Below, one piece after another: positions 23,835 to 32,676 of a stretch of DNA of 49,429 nucleotides. Origin of the DNA: a virus; IMG/VR virus record IMGVR_UViG_3300044712_000473, positions 1-49,429 of that record; one strand, given 5' to 3'. A program made the position numbers and the translations under genes. The notes beneath the pieces are model-generated. The model worked only from the letters and a program-made list of their open reading frames with translations. It was not told the DNA's origin and did not search any database. The stretch's first letter is position 1. Each line of letters starts with the position of its first letter.

Positions 23835-24985
23835 TAGAACATGCCTCCAATCATGCTACCCACGCCACCCCAGAGTCCGGGATTCTGCCACCATGGGGTG
23901 TTATCGTTCACCTGCATGTTGACCCCATTCTCCATCCCGCCCTGCTGTAGCATCATGTTCCAAAGCTGCTGTTGGTAATACTGCTGCTGCTGCATCTGCT
24001 GAGCGATCTGTTGCTGTGCTTGCTGGTTATTGCCAGCACCGATCTGACCCATGCCAGTCCCAAGCCGATCCCACCAGTTGTCTTCACCCTGGCTAGCCTG
24101 AGCATCCAGTCCAGAACCCCACTTCATCATGTCCTGCTGGTTCTGCTGCTGTTGCCACCACCTGTTGTAGTCAGTATCCTGGCCGGCTAGCTGGTCCTGC
24201 ATCGAATTGCGATAACGACCATACCGCTGAGCCTCTTGGTCGTTAGCCCTACCGTACATGCTATTGTCTAAGCTCATGGCATTCCCGAATCGAGAATCCC
24301 ATTGGCGGTTCTGGAGATCGCCTTTGCCTTTAGCCACATCCCAACCGAGCTGTTGCTGCCCCATCCACTGGTCGTAGTTCTTCTTATCACCAGTATCCCA
24401 ACGGTTGTAAGTCTCTTGCTCGGTATCCTTACCTCTGTTATACATGCGGTTCGACTCTTCCATCTGGCGTTCCCACGCCTTCTGAGTCTCTTCGCGGTCC
24501 ATGTCGAGCAGAAGCTTGTTCTTGTCGTTAGCTGCATTTCGGCTTACCTGCCCCATCTGAGCCATCAGAGGAGTGGACATCCGCATCCCTGCGTCTCCAA
24601 ACTCCTCCTTCAGCTTGGCCTGTTCCGCTGCCGTCTGCTCATCAATCTGCTGAGAAGCGGCTTGGAACTGAGGCATCTCGTTGTACTTGGTCATTTGACC
24701 GCCGTACCCGAACTGCAGATTCCGCTGATCCCCACCAGCCTGACCACCGTACTGTGGTCCTTGCTGGTACTGCCCCATGTTGTAGTCGATGGTAGCGTTG
24801 GGGCCTTGGTTCTGATTTAGAGCTAGATTCCAGAGCTGGTCGGTGTTCGCCTGATACCCACCACCAGGATTCCCCTGATACTGGTTATTCTTGATTACGT
24901 CTGAAGCGTTTCCGCCGTACCAATTCTCATTGATACCCATCGCTCCATAGCTGTTCTCGGCATTGGGATCGTATTGAGCAGGCAT
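23834..24985 (-). CDS. Gln/Asn-rich, prion-like virion protein, 383 aa
   Basis: Very high Gln, Asn, Gly, Met, Tyr and Trp content throughout (for example QQQNQQDMMKWG and QQIAQQMQQQQYYQQQ), with a glycine-rich hydrophobic end (WGGVGSMIGGMF). This is a low-complexity sequence like prion-type domains. It adjoins ejection-type genes and three shorter low-complexity genes upstream, so a virion-interior or assembly role is likely, but not established. The coding frame is uninterrupted and starts at 24985. Confidence 0.65.
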   Translation of the reverse strand: MPAQYDPNAENSYGAMGINENWYGGNASDVIKNNQYQGNPGGGYQANTDQLWNLALNQNQGPNATIDYNMGQYQQGPQYGGQAGGDQRNLQFGYGGQMTKYNEMPQFQAASQQIDEQTAAEQAKLKEEFGDAGMRMSTPLMAQMGQVSRNAANDKNKLLLDMDREETQKAWERQMEESNRMYNRGKDTEQETYNRWDTGDKKNYDQWMGQQQLGWDVAKGKGDLQNRQWDSRFGNAMSLDNSMYGRANDQEAQRYGRYRNSMQDQLAGQDTDYNRWWQQQQNQQDMMKWGSGLDAQASQGEDNWWDRLGTGMGQIGAGNNQQAQQQIAQQMQQQQYYQQQLWNMMLQQGGMENGVNMQVNDNTPWWQNPGLWGGVGSMIGGMF

Positions 24986-24987
24986 GT

Positions 24988-25977
24988 CTACCCCACTAAT
25001 GCTGCCAGAAGGCTGGCTAGCATCTTCTTCTTTTGCTTGGCTTCCTCAGTAGTCTCGCCCGCTCTGGGCTCGAATGATTCGGTAACGTCTTTCTCGGGAG
25101 TCGAAAGACCAGATTCATTAGCTCGCTTCACATCAGAAAGCGAGGCGTAGTCGTTGGTTGACTGCTGACGTAGGCCAGCGTTGAGTTTCTTGAAGTACTC
25201 ATCCCAGCTAGAGGTGTCGTAACCGCCAGGATTAGGAGAGGAAAGCTCACCAGGGTTCTGGTCCCTGGTACTCTGAGGTGTTCCTTCTCCCGACAGGTTT
25301 CTTTGCTCCCAGTAGTCGTGAGCGTTCTTGTTGCCCTCTTCGTAATCCTTGTCGTTCCGGTTGTGGTACTCAGGATCAACGTAGTGGTCGGCAAACCCAC
25401 CATCGCCCCTGTCCATGATGGCAGCAAGAGTTTCATCCTCGGTAGCGTTACGGCCATAAGCATTCATAAAATGCTCGCCACCGTGATAAGCAGCACCACC
25501 TAACCCACCAGCAATATAACCAAAAGGTCCGGCTAGTTTCCCACCGTACTTAGCTCCGGTCTTAATGTCCGTAGTGATCGGAGTAATATCTTCCTTGGGC
25601 TTACCTTCGTCATCTACAGGTTGTTCCCAAGTGTCGAGGTCCTCATCTACCTTCTCGGTAGTCTGGCCCTCTAGGGCAGCCTTGATCATGTAGGCAAGAG
25701 CTTCGTCCTTGCTCATACCGAGCTTAGTTAGTCTAGCCGTGTTATTGTTGTTTGCTGCCTGCTGGCGCTTTTCCCGAATAGAATTGCCAATTCGAGCATC
25801 GTTCTCATCACCGGCAATTTGAATATCTACCTCACCACCAGCAGCTGGCTGACCAAACCCACCTTGGCGACCGTAGAAAGAACCATGAGGGTCCCAAGTA
25901 CGACCGTGAGCAAACCAGTTCTTCCGGTTATACTCGTCCTCTGCTTCTTTGATTTGTTCTGGAGTTAGTTTGGCCAT
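24988..25977 (-). CDS. Probable virion protein, 329 aa
   Basis: A charged helical N-terminus is followed around residues 140-175 by YGGKLAGPFGYIAGGLGGAAYHGG, a glycine-rich segment that could insert in a membrane, then a Gly/Asn/Ser-rich region, and a helical C-terminus. It is flanked by the Gln/Asn-rich protein and another disordered protein, and is likely a minor ejection or internal protein. No family recognised. Confidence 0.6.
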   Translation of the reverse strand: MAKLTPEQIKEAEDEYNRKNWFAHGRTWDPHGSFYGRQGGFGQPAAGGEVDIQIAGDENDARIGNSIREKRQQAANNNNTARLTKLGMSKDEALAYMIKAALEGQTTEKVDEDLDTWEQPVDDEGKPKEDITPITTDIKTGAKYGGKLAGPFGYIAGGLGGAAYHGGEHFMNAYGRNATEDETLAAIMDRGDGGFADHYVDPEYHNRNDKDYEEGNKNAHDYWEQRNLSGEGTPQSTRDQNPGELSSPNPGGYDTSSWDEYFKKLNAGLRQQSTNDYASLSDVKRANESGLSTPEKDVTESFEPRAGETTEEAKQKKKMLASLLAALVG

Positions 25978-25983
25978 ATCAAC

Positions 25984-26622
25984 CTACCGATCAATGGGTC
26001 GACCACCCCGACCGTCATCCCCATCCTCGCCCTCACCAACTGGAGGAGCAGCAGGACCACCCGTGTCGAAACCACGGGAGTTAGGGTTCAAGGGATTAAA
26101 GCGCCGACCAGCAGTTGGAGGCCTGAACTTGCGACCCTTGACTGCCTCTCCTGGCTTTGCTGGAGAAGTGGGGCTTCCGTTATCCCCCCCAACTGGAGCC
26201 TTGTCGCCCTCTTCTGGTAGTCCACCAGTCCTGTTGAACTTATCCCAATCCTTCATATAAGACTGGTTCTCGTCAAAGAAGAAAGGATTAAGCTGCTTTC
26301 GCTTGTCCGCTTCGCCCTGCTCGTACTTGAGTTGGGTATCCAGATTACGGGAATGCCGCTCTGTGTTCCCGTTCATGGACTTGGCACCAAACCCTGTGTA
26401 CTTGTTCGCCAGCGCCTTCTGTCGAGCGAACTGATCACCTGGCCCATTCTTAGCTTTCTGCATCATCTGAGCTTCTTGGGCCAGCTGGAAAGGCGACTTA
26501 GGTGCAGTCGTCTTGCCGGTGTACATGTTTGGATTCTTCTTCATCGCCATAATCATGGCGAGCATTTCTTTGGAAAGAGTCTCTTGCTCTGGTGTTCTAA
26601 TTGGTTTGGTATCGTCGCTCAT
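25984..26622 (-). CDS. Disordered virion-operon protein, 212 aa
   Basis: ATG 26622 overlaps the previous stop (TGATG). An in-frame upstream codon at 26652 would start inside the acetyltransferase gene. The first half is helical and Met/Lys/Gln-rich. The last ~90 residues are Gly/Pro-rich (GGLPEEGDKAPVGGDNGSP, PPVGEGEDGDDGRGG) and probably disordered. Role unknown; likely part of the internal virion set by position. Confidence 0.6.
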   Translation of the reverse strand: MSDDTKPIRTPEQETLSKEMLAMIMAMKKNPNMYTGKTTAPKSPFQLAQEAQMMQKAKNGPGDQFARQKALANKYTGFGAKSMNGNTERHSRNLDTQLKYEQGEADKRKQLNPFFFDENQSYMKDWDKFNRTGGLPEEGDKAPVGGDNGSPTSPAKPGEAVKGRKFRPPTAGRRFNPLNPNSRGFDTGGPAAPPVGEGEDGDDGRGGRPIDR

Positions 26623-27227
26623 CACTTGCCTCCTAGATATCCATATACCCAAACATCAGTTGGGTTGTTTCTCACGAGCCATTCCTGCTTTAGGAGGCCC
26701 TCTTCTTCAAACCCCATCCTGCGTGCCATTCGTCTAGACTTGACGTTAGGAGCCGCAATGAAAGCCCTGAGCTTTCTTACCTGGCACCACTCCATGATTG
26801 CTTGTAGAGCCACCCTGAGCGGCTCCCGCCCCATCCCATACGTCTTGGCGAACTCTCTCTTGTCGCCAAAGATCTCAATGTTGATGGTTCCTACTCCAGC
26901 CTCAATTCCATAGACGTGCGCCAGGCCAAGACCGCCACCAATTTCAAACCAATGAATCTTTCCCAGGAGAGTCTCCCGAAAAACAAATTCAGCTTCCCCC
27001 TTGGAGACATCAGACAGCATCCAAGAGTAAAGACACATCCGATCCCATACATCCTTCGCCCGGTTAGGAGTCCACCATTTGGACGGAATGACTCGGATCG
27101 GAGGCTCGGTAGGCTTTACTTCTTCTAGACTAGTGAAGCGTGGTGCTTCTGAAGAAGTTCGGTTTTCGCTCACCAGATTGGGCTGAGGGGCGAATTGGCT
27201 TGAGTTCAATTCCTTTGCGACTTCCAT
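26622..27227 (-). CDS. GNAT-family acetyltransferase, 201 aa
   Basis: After a ~65-residue extension, the GNAT core is recognisable: beta strands IHWFEIGGGLGLAHVYGIEAGVGTINIEIFG, a helix after REPLRVALQAIMEWCQ, LRAFIAAPNVKSRRMARRMGFEEEGLL (the typical N-x-x-S-...-GFxxEG acceptor-region motif) and a final WVYGYL strand. GNAT enzymes transfer acetyl from acetyl-CoA to amines on small molecules, proteins or nucleic acids. Its place amid virion genes is unusual. Possible roles include modifying a virion or host protein, or acetylating an unknown substrate; none is shown. Confidence 0.75.
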   Translation of the reverse strand: MEVAKELNSSQFAPQPNLVSENRTSSEAPRFTSLEEVKPTEPPIRVIPSKWWTPNRAKDVWDRMCLYSWMLSDVSKGEAEFVFRETLLGKIHWFEIGGGLGLAHVYGIEAGVGTINIEIFGDKREFAKTYGMGREPLRVALQAIMEWCQVRKLRAFIAAPNVKSRRMARRMGFEEEGLLKQEWLVRNNPTDVWVYGYLGGK

Positions 27228-27254
27228 AGTTGGTTGAGCTGGAGTAGTTACCCA

Positions 27255-27674
27255 TTACCGAGAACCGCCAGTGCCTCCGTTGTTTGGAGGAGTATAGCCA
27301 TTAGGAGAATTACCACCAGTCTCGGTGGTCGGCATTCCAGCAGGCTGGCCGTAAATCGTCTGGCCGTAAGTCTTGGCATCTGCAGCATTACCACCATAGA
27401 CGAACTTCGGATTCTTCCCGTTAATGTTCATCCCATTCCGTCTAAAGATATTAGGATTTAGATTAGCGGAAGGATTAGCCATCTGTGGAGCAACCATTCC
27501 CGGACGGGACATGAGAGCAGGGGGAACCCCACCAGGAGGAGGAGTCGAAGGGGCAGCCATCCCCATCGGAGGGGCAGCACCACCCATCTGAGGAGCACCT
27601 TTAGCAGGACCAGAAGGAGGGGCCGTCATCGGACGAGCACCACCACCGCCACCGAATACGTTACCTAGTGCCAT
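27255..27674 (-). CDS. Pro/Gly/Ala-rich low-complexity protein, 139 aa
   Basis: Nearly the whole protein is Pro, Gly, Ala and Met (PPSGPAKGAPQMGGAAPPMG and similar), with an Asn/Gly-rich tail (TPPNNGGTGGSR). It is likely disordered. It sits in a run of low-complexity virion-operon genes. Probably a structural or assembly protein; no family assignment is possible. Confidence 0.6.
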   Translation of the reverse strand: MALGNVFGGGGGARPMTAPPSGPAKGAPQMGGAAPPMGMAAPSTPPPGGVPPALMSRPGMVAPQMANPSANLNPNIFRRNGMNINGKNPKFVYGGNAADAKTYGQTIYGQPAGMPTTETGGNSPNGYTPPNNGGTGGSR

Positions 27675-27684
27675 GATCTACTCC

Positions 27685-27894
27685 TCAGTAAGAACCAGGA
27701 CGCTGATTAGGATTCTGCGTCCCAAAGATGTTGTTTCCAAACTGCTGCCCACCCGGAGCACCCTGCATCCGGGCACCAGGCTGACCAACTGCATAAGGGT
27801 TAAACTGAGAGGGTGGTGGAGCTGGTTTCCCGCCACCATACATTGGGGTCTGCATCTCGCTGTATCCACTGTTTCCCGCATAATCTTCTGGCAT
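27685..27894 (-). CDS. Small Gly/Pro/Gln/Asn-rich protein, 69 aa
   Basis: The product is Gly, Pro, Gln, Asn, Tyr and Met-rich (NPYAVGQPGARMQGAPGG) with no defined domain. AGGAGTAAG upstream of the ATG supports translation. It belongs to the same low-complexity cluster as the genes at 27255 and 27905 and might form condensates or pack inside the capsid. That is speculative. Confidence 0.55.
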   Translation of the reverse strand: MPEDYAGNSGYSEMQTPMYGGGKPAPPPSQFNPYAVGQPGARMQGAPGGQQFGNNIFGTQNPNQRPGSY

Positions 27895-27904
27895 GACTTA
27901 CTCC

Positions 27905-28204
27905 TTACATTGTGTAGTTTTCGTATTGGTCGAATTGTTGATATTGCTGATACGGATTGTACTGGTTCCGATTCCCTTGGCTCATTCCGCCAAGCTGCTT
28001 GGGCATACCACCCGAGTAATTATAACCAGCATTCTGGTTGTTGTAGTACTTTGGACCTTGGTAGCCGCCTTGATTCATCTGGTTTGAACGGTTGGACCTC
28101 TGCTGTGTACCGGTCTGCATCCAACTGGGCATCTGTTCTTTGCCGCCAGAACGGCCGTAGCCGCCTTGATTACCCCAGAAGTTACCGTATCCGTTACCCG
28201 CCAT
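27905..28204 (-). CDS. Asn/Gln/Gly/Tyr-rich prion-like protein, 99 aa
   Basis: Almost all residues are Asn, Gln, Gly, Tyr or Ser (for example NPYQQYQQFDQYENY). This resembles yeast-prion-like and FUS-like low-complexity domains. It is the first of a cluster of such genes in transcription order, after a tail-type gene. GGAGGCAAGG upstream is a good ribosome binding site. Function unknown. Confidence 0.6.
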   Translation of the reverse strand: MAGNGYGNFWGNQGGYGRSGGKEQMPSWMQTGTQQRSNRSNQMNQGGYQGPKYYNNQNAGYNYSGGMPKQLGGMSQGNRNQYNPYQQYQQFDQYENYTM

Positions 28205-28257
28205 ACCTTGCCTCCTTGACCATCCTAGCCCCCTAGACAGCCATCGTCTCTAGGCTG

Positions 28258-29316
28258 CTAATAGCAGCAGAAAGTAGTTTCCGTTATCCCACTACCAGCG
28301 AAATGTACATAGATGTACGTCTCATCTGGAGGGCGTCTAATTACATATTTACCAGAAACGCCAATTGGGCAATCTGTTCCCGGAGATTCAACAGTAATGA
28401 AATCTGGAGTGTCGGCAGTAACCGACAAGATCCTGCGCCATCTAGTGTCCGAGTAGCACACCGAATAGGGCGTAACGGCTGGACCTGCTGGGTTATTCTG
28501 GTCTACCAAGTACCCTGGAGCAACAATGATATGAGTAGAATCAATAATCTCAACAATTCGTCTGCAGCACTGGTCGTACCCGAACCCATCAAATAAAAAG
28601 AATTGTCCAACCCGCATATCGGAAGGGAAGACGACAGCGCCAGTACCGGCTACCACCAAATTAGGATTTATCGAAACATCAACATATGGAGCACCAGCGA
28701 TGTACTGAACCTTGGCGGACCATTTGATCTCATCACCAGCAGTAATGAAATTATTCACCCAGGAGTTGGCGTCATCAGCCGTGAATATGGTGGCGTTAGT
28801 CCAAGTTCCGGTCGCTGGAGCCTGAACGAACGCCCAAGGATACGAGCTGCTAACAAGCTGGTCCAGGAACCGACCAGAAGAATTGGCTTCTGAGTTAGCC
28901 ATCTGGAACCAACCACGGGGCCGTTGCCCGAATCCACCATCCCCGTAATTATGAGGAATCGCAATCCAAGGATTTGCGCTGGCCCCATCCCAGCTTGGGT
29001 CATAGTAGATTGTCGAATAACTTACCTTTAAATTGCCAGAATGCTCTATAGCATACTGGGTTGGGAACTCCACCTGCCCATTAATGATGGAAGTGTTTCT
29101 TTCGTTATAGCGTAGGAACGCTTCTGCCATCTGGGCGAACCACTCGACATACGTCGAGAGGTTCGTGTCCAAAGTCTGAATATTTCCGATTAGCTTCCCG
29201 TAAAGTTGTTGCTGATAGTACGCGATGTCCGGATCTTCTGCATACTCAGGCTCGCTGTAGTCCAGAGTTTGAGGCTCTGGCGTGTAGAAGAATGGAGGGA
29301 TCTCGTTCGTCCACAT
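28258..29316 (-). CDS. Probable tail/receptor-binding structural protein, 352 aa
   Basis: A mainly beta protein with many aromatic residues. The N-terminal ~90 residues are helical (YYQQQLYGKLIGNIQTLD) and the rest is strand-rich (WIAIPHNYGDGGFGQRPRGWFQM). There is a terminal CC pair and several internal cysteines. It follows the tail protein at 29316 with a one-base overlap (TAATG type), which suggests a tail appendage or tip. Exact role not recognised. Confidence 0.6.
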   Translation of the reverse strand: MWTNEIPPFFYTPEPQTLDYSEPEYAEDPDIAYYQQQLYGKLIGNIQTLDTNLSTYVEWFAQMAEAFLRYNERNTSIINGQVEFPTQYAIEHSGNLKVSYSTIYYDPSWDGASANPWIAIPHNYGDGGFGQRPRGWFQMANSEANSSGRFLDQLVSSSYPWAFVQAPATGTWTNATIFTADDANSWVNNFITAGDEIKWSAKVQYIAGAPYVDVSINPNLVVAGTGAVVFPSDMRVGQFFLFDGFGYDQCCRRIVEIIDSTHIIVAPGYLVDQNNPAGPAVTPYSVCYSDTRWRRILSVTADTPDFITVESPGTDCPIGVSGKYVIRRPPDETYIYVHFAGSGITETTFCCY

Positions 29317-31337
29317 TAGTTTGGCTTCTTTTCCTGACGATCCACAAACGAAAGAGCCACTTGGTAGACACGGGCTCGTTCTGCATTGGAACTAACCCTA
29401 ATCTTTACGGACCATTGCTGTCCAGATACACCAGCAAATGTCTTGTATAGATGTTGAATGGCAGATCCAGTTAAGCTGGGTTGATCAAGCGCTATGGTAA
29501 GTGCTGGAGCCGTTCCGCCATCTGTGTAGATGTCTGCATAAATAGTATATTGCGCCGTGATCGGCTTGGCTACCGTTACGCGAATTCTTGTAGCTGTTCT
29601 GATGTCCCGAGACTTGTCTGCATCGAGAACTGCTGTTTGGAATGCCATGGGGATAACGGTGGTAGAGTCCGAGCATTTGCTCCTAGCATATGATACTAGT
29701 CCATAAGGACTAGCACTAGCGTTGATCGTATCTCCCATGGTCGTCCAAGCAACCAATTCTTCGTCCTGCTCCTCTGCCGAACTAAACGAACACCAAGCAT
29801 TGGCGTCTCGCTCTGGGGCCGCATTCGTACCGGTAGGATCTGTGTAGATCCATTTCGACCATGCGCTTGAAGTAAAATCATAAACGTAGATGTTCTTTGC
29901 GGTCGATGGGAAACTAACGCCAATTTGCGAAACCCAGAAGAAAACTCTCTTTCTGAATGGATCGTACCGAACAAAATCAACAACATGGCCACGGAAGATC
30001 TCGTCAACTCCGGGGCTCATGTCTTGAAGAGAGGTGCCATCGAACTTCTTTGGGCCGGCAAGGGTAGAAACGATTGCAAACGACTCGTCTACCACTTCTG
30101 CGCGGGTGTCCGTAATCGTGTTCGTCCTTAGTACAGTCTGCTGCCTAAATGGCATAGTCGAGTTGCCGGTCTTTTGAATAGCAATGATCCCATATAAGCA
30201 AAGGCCGTAGAGCGTGTCCCTCATTACAAACAAATCAATAACCTTACCGAGGTCCGAGTCGAACGCGCCAGCGCCAATCCCATCTGTTGGATTGAGATTG
30301 AAATAATCCCCATTTTTGGAATACACAATTCTCGAAGGATGGTTGTCTAGTGTCCAAGCAGATGTGTACGTCAAACTTTGAGGACAAGCTAATACTAGTC
30401 TGTTGTTGTAGTAGGCAGAAGCCCGAACACTGTAGGCGGTCTTGTTATTCTTTCTGCCAACTACGAGATTAGTAGAAGAACTTGAGCTGGTTCCATTAAC
30501 ATAGATCAGACCTCCGTGGAGCCAACCGCCAACGTACCATCCACCAATTGGTGGGATATAGGTAGCCGTAGCATATTTCCCGATCTTTGTTCCTGGCGAA
30601 GCGATACCAGTTGAGATCATATTCTTGCCGGAAAGGACTGGGATGAGATGAAAAGCCACCCCATTCTCTCCAGCCGTTACGTCTCGATCAAGCGTCATGG
30701 TAGTCGCCGTGGCATTTAACACTCGATACCATTCTGATGTAGTCCCCTTGTTCGTTTCTGTTGCAAAGTACATCCCAAGGGGGCACACATCAGTGAAATC
30801 ATCCCCAGAAACCCAAGTCACGGTTTTTGCTGCTGTATTTACCGTAGTAGACGGAGAGTAATATGCAAATCCAAACCCCAGATTTGTCTTCAGCCAATAA
30901 GTTGCTGAATCTTTTGGGAAGCGCAGAGAATACATGGTGCTGGAGTCGCCAGAAAGCTTCGAATACCAAGTTCCATATTCGCCATACAGAAATCCCGGTT
31001 CTCCCTGGCGCACCATCAAACCATCAGCTAATGCCTTTTGCGTGTAGGTTGTGGCGCCAATGGTTTTCTTGAAGTTGGGAGGGTAGATCGAACCCAAAGC
31101 CGACCCCTGACCAATTGTGATAGAACCAGCGATGGTGTCCAAATCAGATTCGTTTAGAACATACGAACTTCCAGCGCGAGTCGCCACTTCACCCTTGAGG
31201 TAATCCACATTCTCGCTAGAGATGAAGTAGCCAGGAGGTCCAATGTACCAGTTGGACGAGTCGGGACTCATCCCCTTGAAGGGTCCGGTGAGAACTAGCT
31301 CTCTTAGATTCGGGTCCTGCCCGCCCTTACCGGCCAT
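29316..31337 (-). CDS. Probable tail (nozzle/tail-tubular-B-like) protein, 673 aa
   Basis: I start at ATG 31337, preceded by GGAG at seven bases. The frame extends to 31403 but would overlap the upstream gene by 77 bases rather than 11. The protein opens with VLTGPFKGMSPDSSNWYIGPPGYFISSENVDY, resembling tail proteins that begin with a PF.G...D....P.G....NV segment, and continues with beta-rich repeats like those in podovirus tail-tubular-B/nozzle proteins. Order after a connector-like gene supports a tail role. The precise homologue is inferred. Confidence 0.6.
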   Translation of the reverse strand: MAGKGGQDPNLRELVLTGPFKGMSPDSSNWYIGPPGYFISSENVDYLKGEVATRAGSSYVLNESDLDTIAGSITIGQGSALGSIYPPNFKKTIGATTYTQKALADGLMVRQGEPGFLYGEYGTWYSKLSGDSSTMYSLRFPKDSATYWLKTNLGFGFAYYSPSTTVNTAAKTVTWVSGDDFTDVCPLGMYFATETNKGTTSEWYRVLNATATTMTLDRDVTAGENGVAFHLIPVLSGKNMISTGIASPGTKIGKYATATYIPPIGGWYVGGWLHGGLIYVNGTSSSSSTNLVVGRKNNKTAYSVRASAYYNNRLVLACPQSLTYTSAWTLDNHPSRIVYSKNGDYFNLNPTDGIGAGAFDSDLGKVIDLFVMRDTLYGLCLYGIIAIQKTGNSTMPFRQQTVLRTNTITDTRAEVVDESFAIVSTLAGPKKFDGTSLQDMSPGVDEIFRGHVVDFVRYDPFRKRVFFWVSQIGVSFPSTAKNIYVYDFTSSAWSKWIYTDPTGTNAAPERDANAWCSFSSAEEQDEELVAWTTMGDTINASASPYGLVSYARSKCSDSTTVIPMAFQTAVLDADKSRDIRTATRIRVTVAKPITAQYTIYADIYTDGGTAPALTIALDQPSLTGSAIQHLYKTFAGVSGQQWSVKIRVSSNAERARVYQVALSFVDRQEKKPN

Positions 31338-32676
31338 CTCGACGCTCCGACTTGTAGGTGCTATCAGGCTTAAGAGACGTGCGATGATCCCAATCTTCTT
31401 CATTTACTGGCTTCATTAGGGCTTCAGCCTTCTCCTTAGCCATCTGACGGTAGGCAGCAGCACGTTCGGTTTCCATCTGGTGCATAAGACATCTGGCCGT
31501 AGCAAGGTCCACAATCACGCTCTGCCACTCTTCATTTAGTGGGGAGAATGTTAAGCTTGGGTTCTGTCCTACTCGCTTGTACCCTGGCCGGGCGTAGTAC
31601 CTGATCCTGAAATAGACATTCTCAAGGTCACATGCTGGCCAAGTAATCAAGTAATTCTTCAGCCTGGCGTAATGGGTTGGATTCCCGGTCGCAAGAAACA
31701 TCTTGTCTAGGTACCTAATATCGCAAGGATCTAGTCGCCTCTGCTGCTCTACGTCCCTTACGTCAATGATGTGGTGGATATCGGTAGGACTTCCACCAAA
31801 CCCTACCGGCATTCTGAACTTGTTTTGGATAATTTGGTAAGTAGCGGCAGTATGAGCATTAGCAACCCGAGGAGACACAACCAAAGACCAAGTACCAGCG
31901 ATGGCATCATAAGGCGCACTAATGATCTCATGCCAGATATCCTCATCGTCATACTTGAAGATCCAGCCCTGTCCAATCGTATCCAAACCGTTGTAATAGA
32001 GCGGCTGAATATTGTCGGTGCGGATCGTTAAAGCCAAAGCGTTGTCGGTAAATAGGGTATTTATAGAAGAATCAGTTGTTGTGACCTTTCCAACATAATA
32101 CCAAGGGCCATCAAGCGGATGATCCGTCTCGCTTCTGTAGATCCGAGCAGCTTTGTAGATACCAGCAGAAAACTTCCCTATGTTGGTAAGCATGATCTTG
32201 CTTGGGACTGCAAGTGTAATCACATTAGAGAGTAGGCTCGGTTCTGTTTCGTCAGCCGAATGACCAGAAGCAGGGTCGGTAGCAACATTAGAATAGGTAA
32301 CCATGTAGCTATACGAACCAGCAGCAATGGCACCAGCTACACCAGCAGTTGCAACACAAGGACCAGGAGCCGTCGTGTTCATGGTCCAATTCGGATCTCC
32401 GGCAGGTACACCACCATGAACTCCAGAGATCGTAACGCCCTCTGCGGCGTTTGTTGCAGCTCCGGTTTTGTAGATGTTGGATTTGATGTACCAGTTGTAC
32501 TCACTGATCCAAGTCTCTTGCTTGTAGGTCGCAAGGACTTCCTCTAGTGCATCATTGAGGGCTCGCTCAATGCGCCCTGCTGGGGCTGCAGTGCCCTGCT
32601 CAGTTCCTTCCAGCTCGGTTCTGGTCCCCAGCCTGTCCGAGATTTCCTTGACTAGATAGTCGATTGTACTAAGCAT
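31327..32676 (-). CDS. Tail adaptor/connector-like protein, 449 aa
   Basis: ATG 32676 overlaps the previous stop (TAATG) and follows GGAG. The helical N-terminus (residues 1-60), then a Fn3/Ig-like insert (about 85-200), and a helical C-terminal segment with YLITWPACDLENVYFRIRYYARPGYKRV and LATARCLMHQMETERAAAYRQM recalls phage adaptor proteins that bridge portal and tail (gp4/gp11-like, LxxWP...YY.rP motif). The insertion of a beta domain inside it is notable. Assignment by motif and position. Confidence 0.6.
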   Translation of the reverse strand: MLSTIDYLVKEISDRLGTRTELEGTEQGTAAPAGRIERALNDALEEVLATYKQETWISEYNWYIKSNIYKTGAATNAAEGVTISGVHGGVPAGDPNWTMNTTAPGPCVATAGVAGAIAAGSYSYMVTYSNVATDPASGHSADETEPSLLSNVITLAVPSKIMLTNIGKFSAGIYKAARIYRSETDHPLDGPWYYVGKVTTTDSSINTLFTDNALALTIRTDNIQPLYYNGLDTIGQGWIFKYDDEDIWHEIISAPYDAIAGTWSLVVSPRVANAHTAATYQIIQNKFRMPVGFGGSPTDIHHIIDVRDVEQQRRLDPCDIRYLDKMFLATGNPTHYARLKNYLITWPACDLENVYFRIRYYARPGYKRVGQNPSLTFSPLNEEWQSVIVDLATARCLMHQMETERAAAYRQMAKEKAEALMKPVNEEDWDHRTSLKPDSTYKSERRDGR

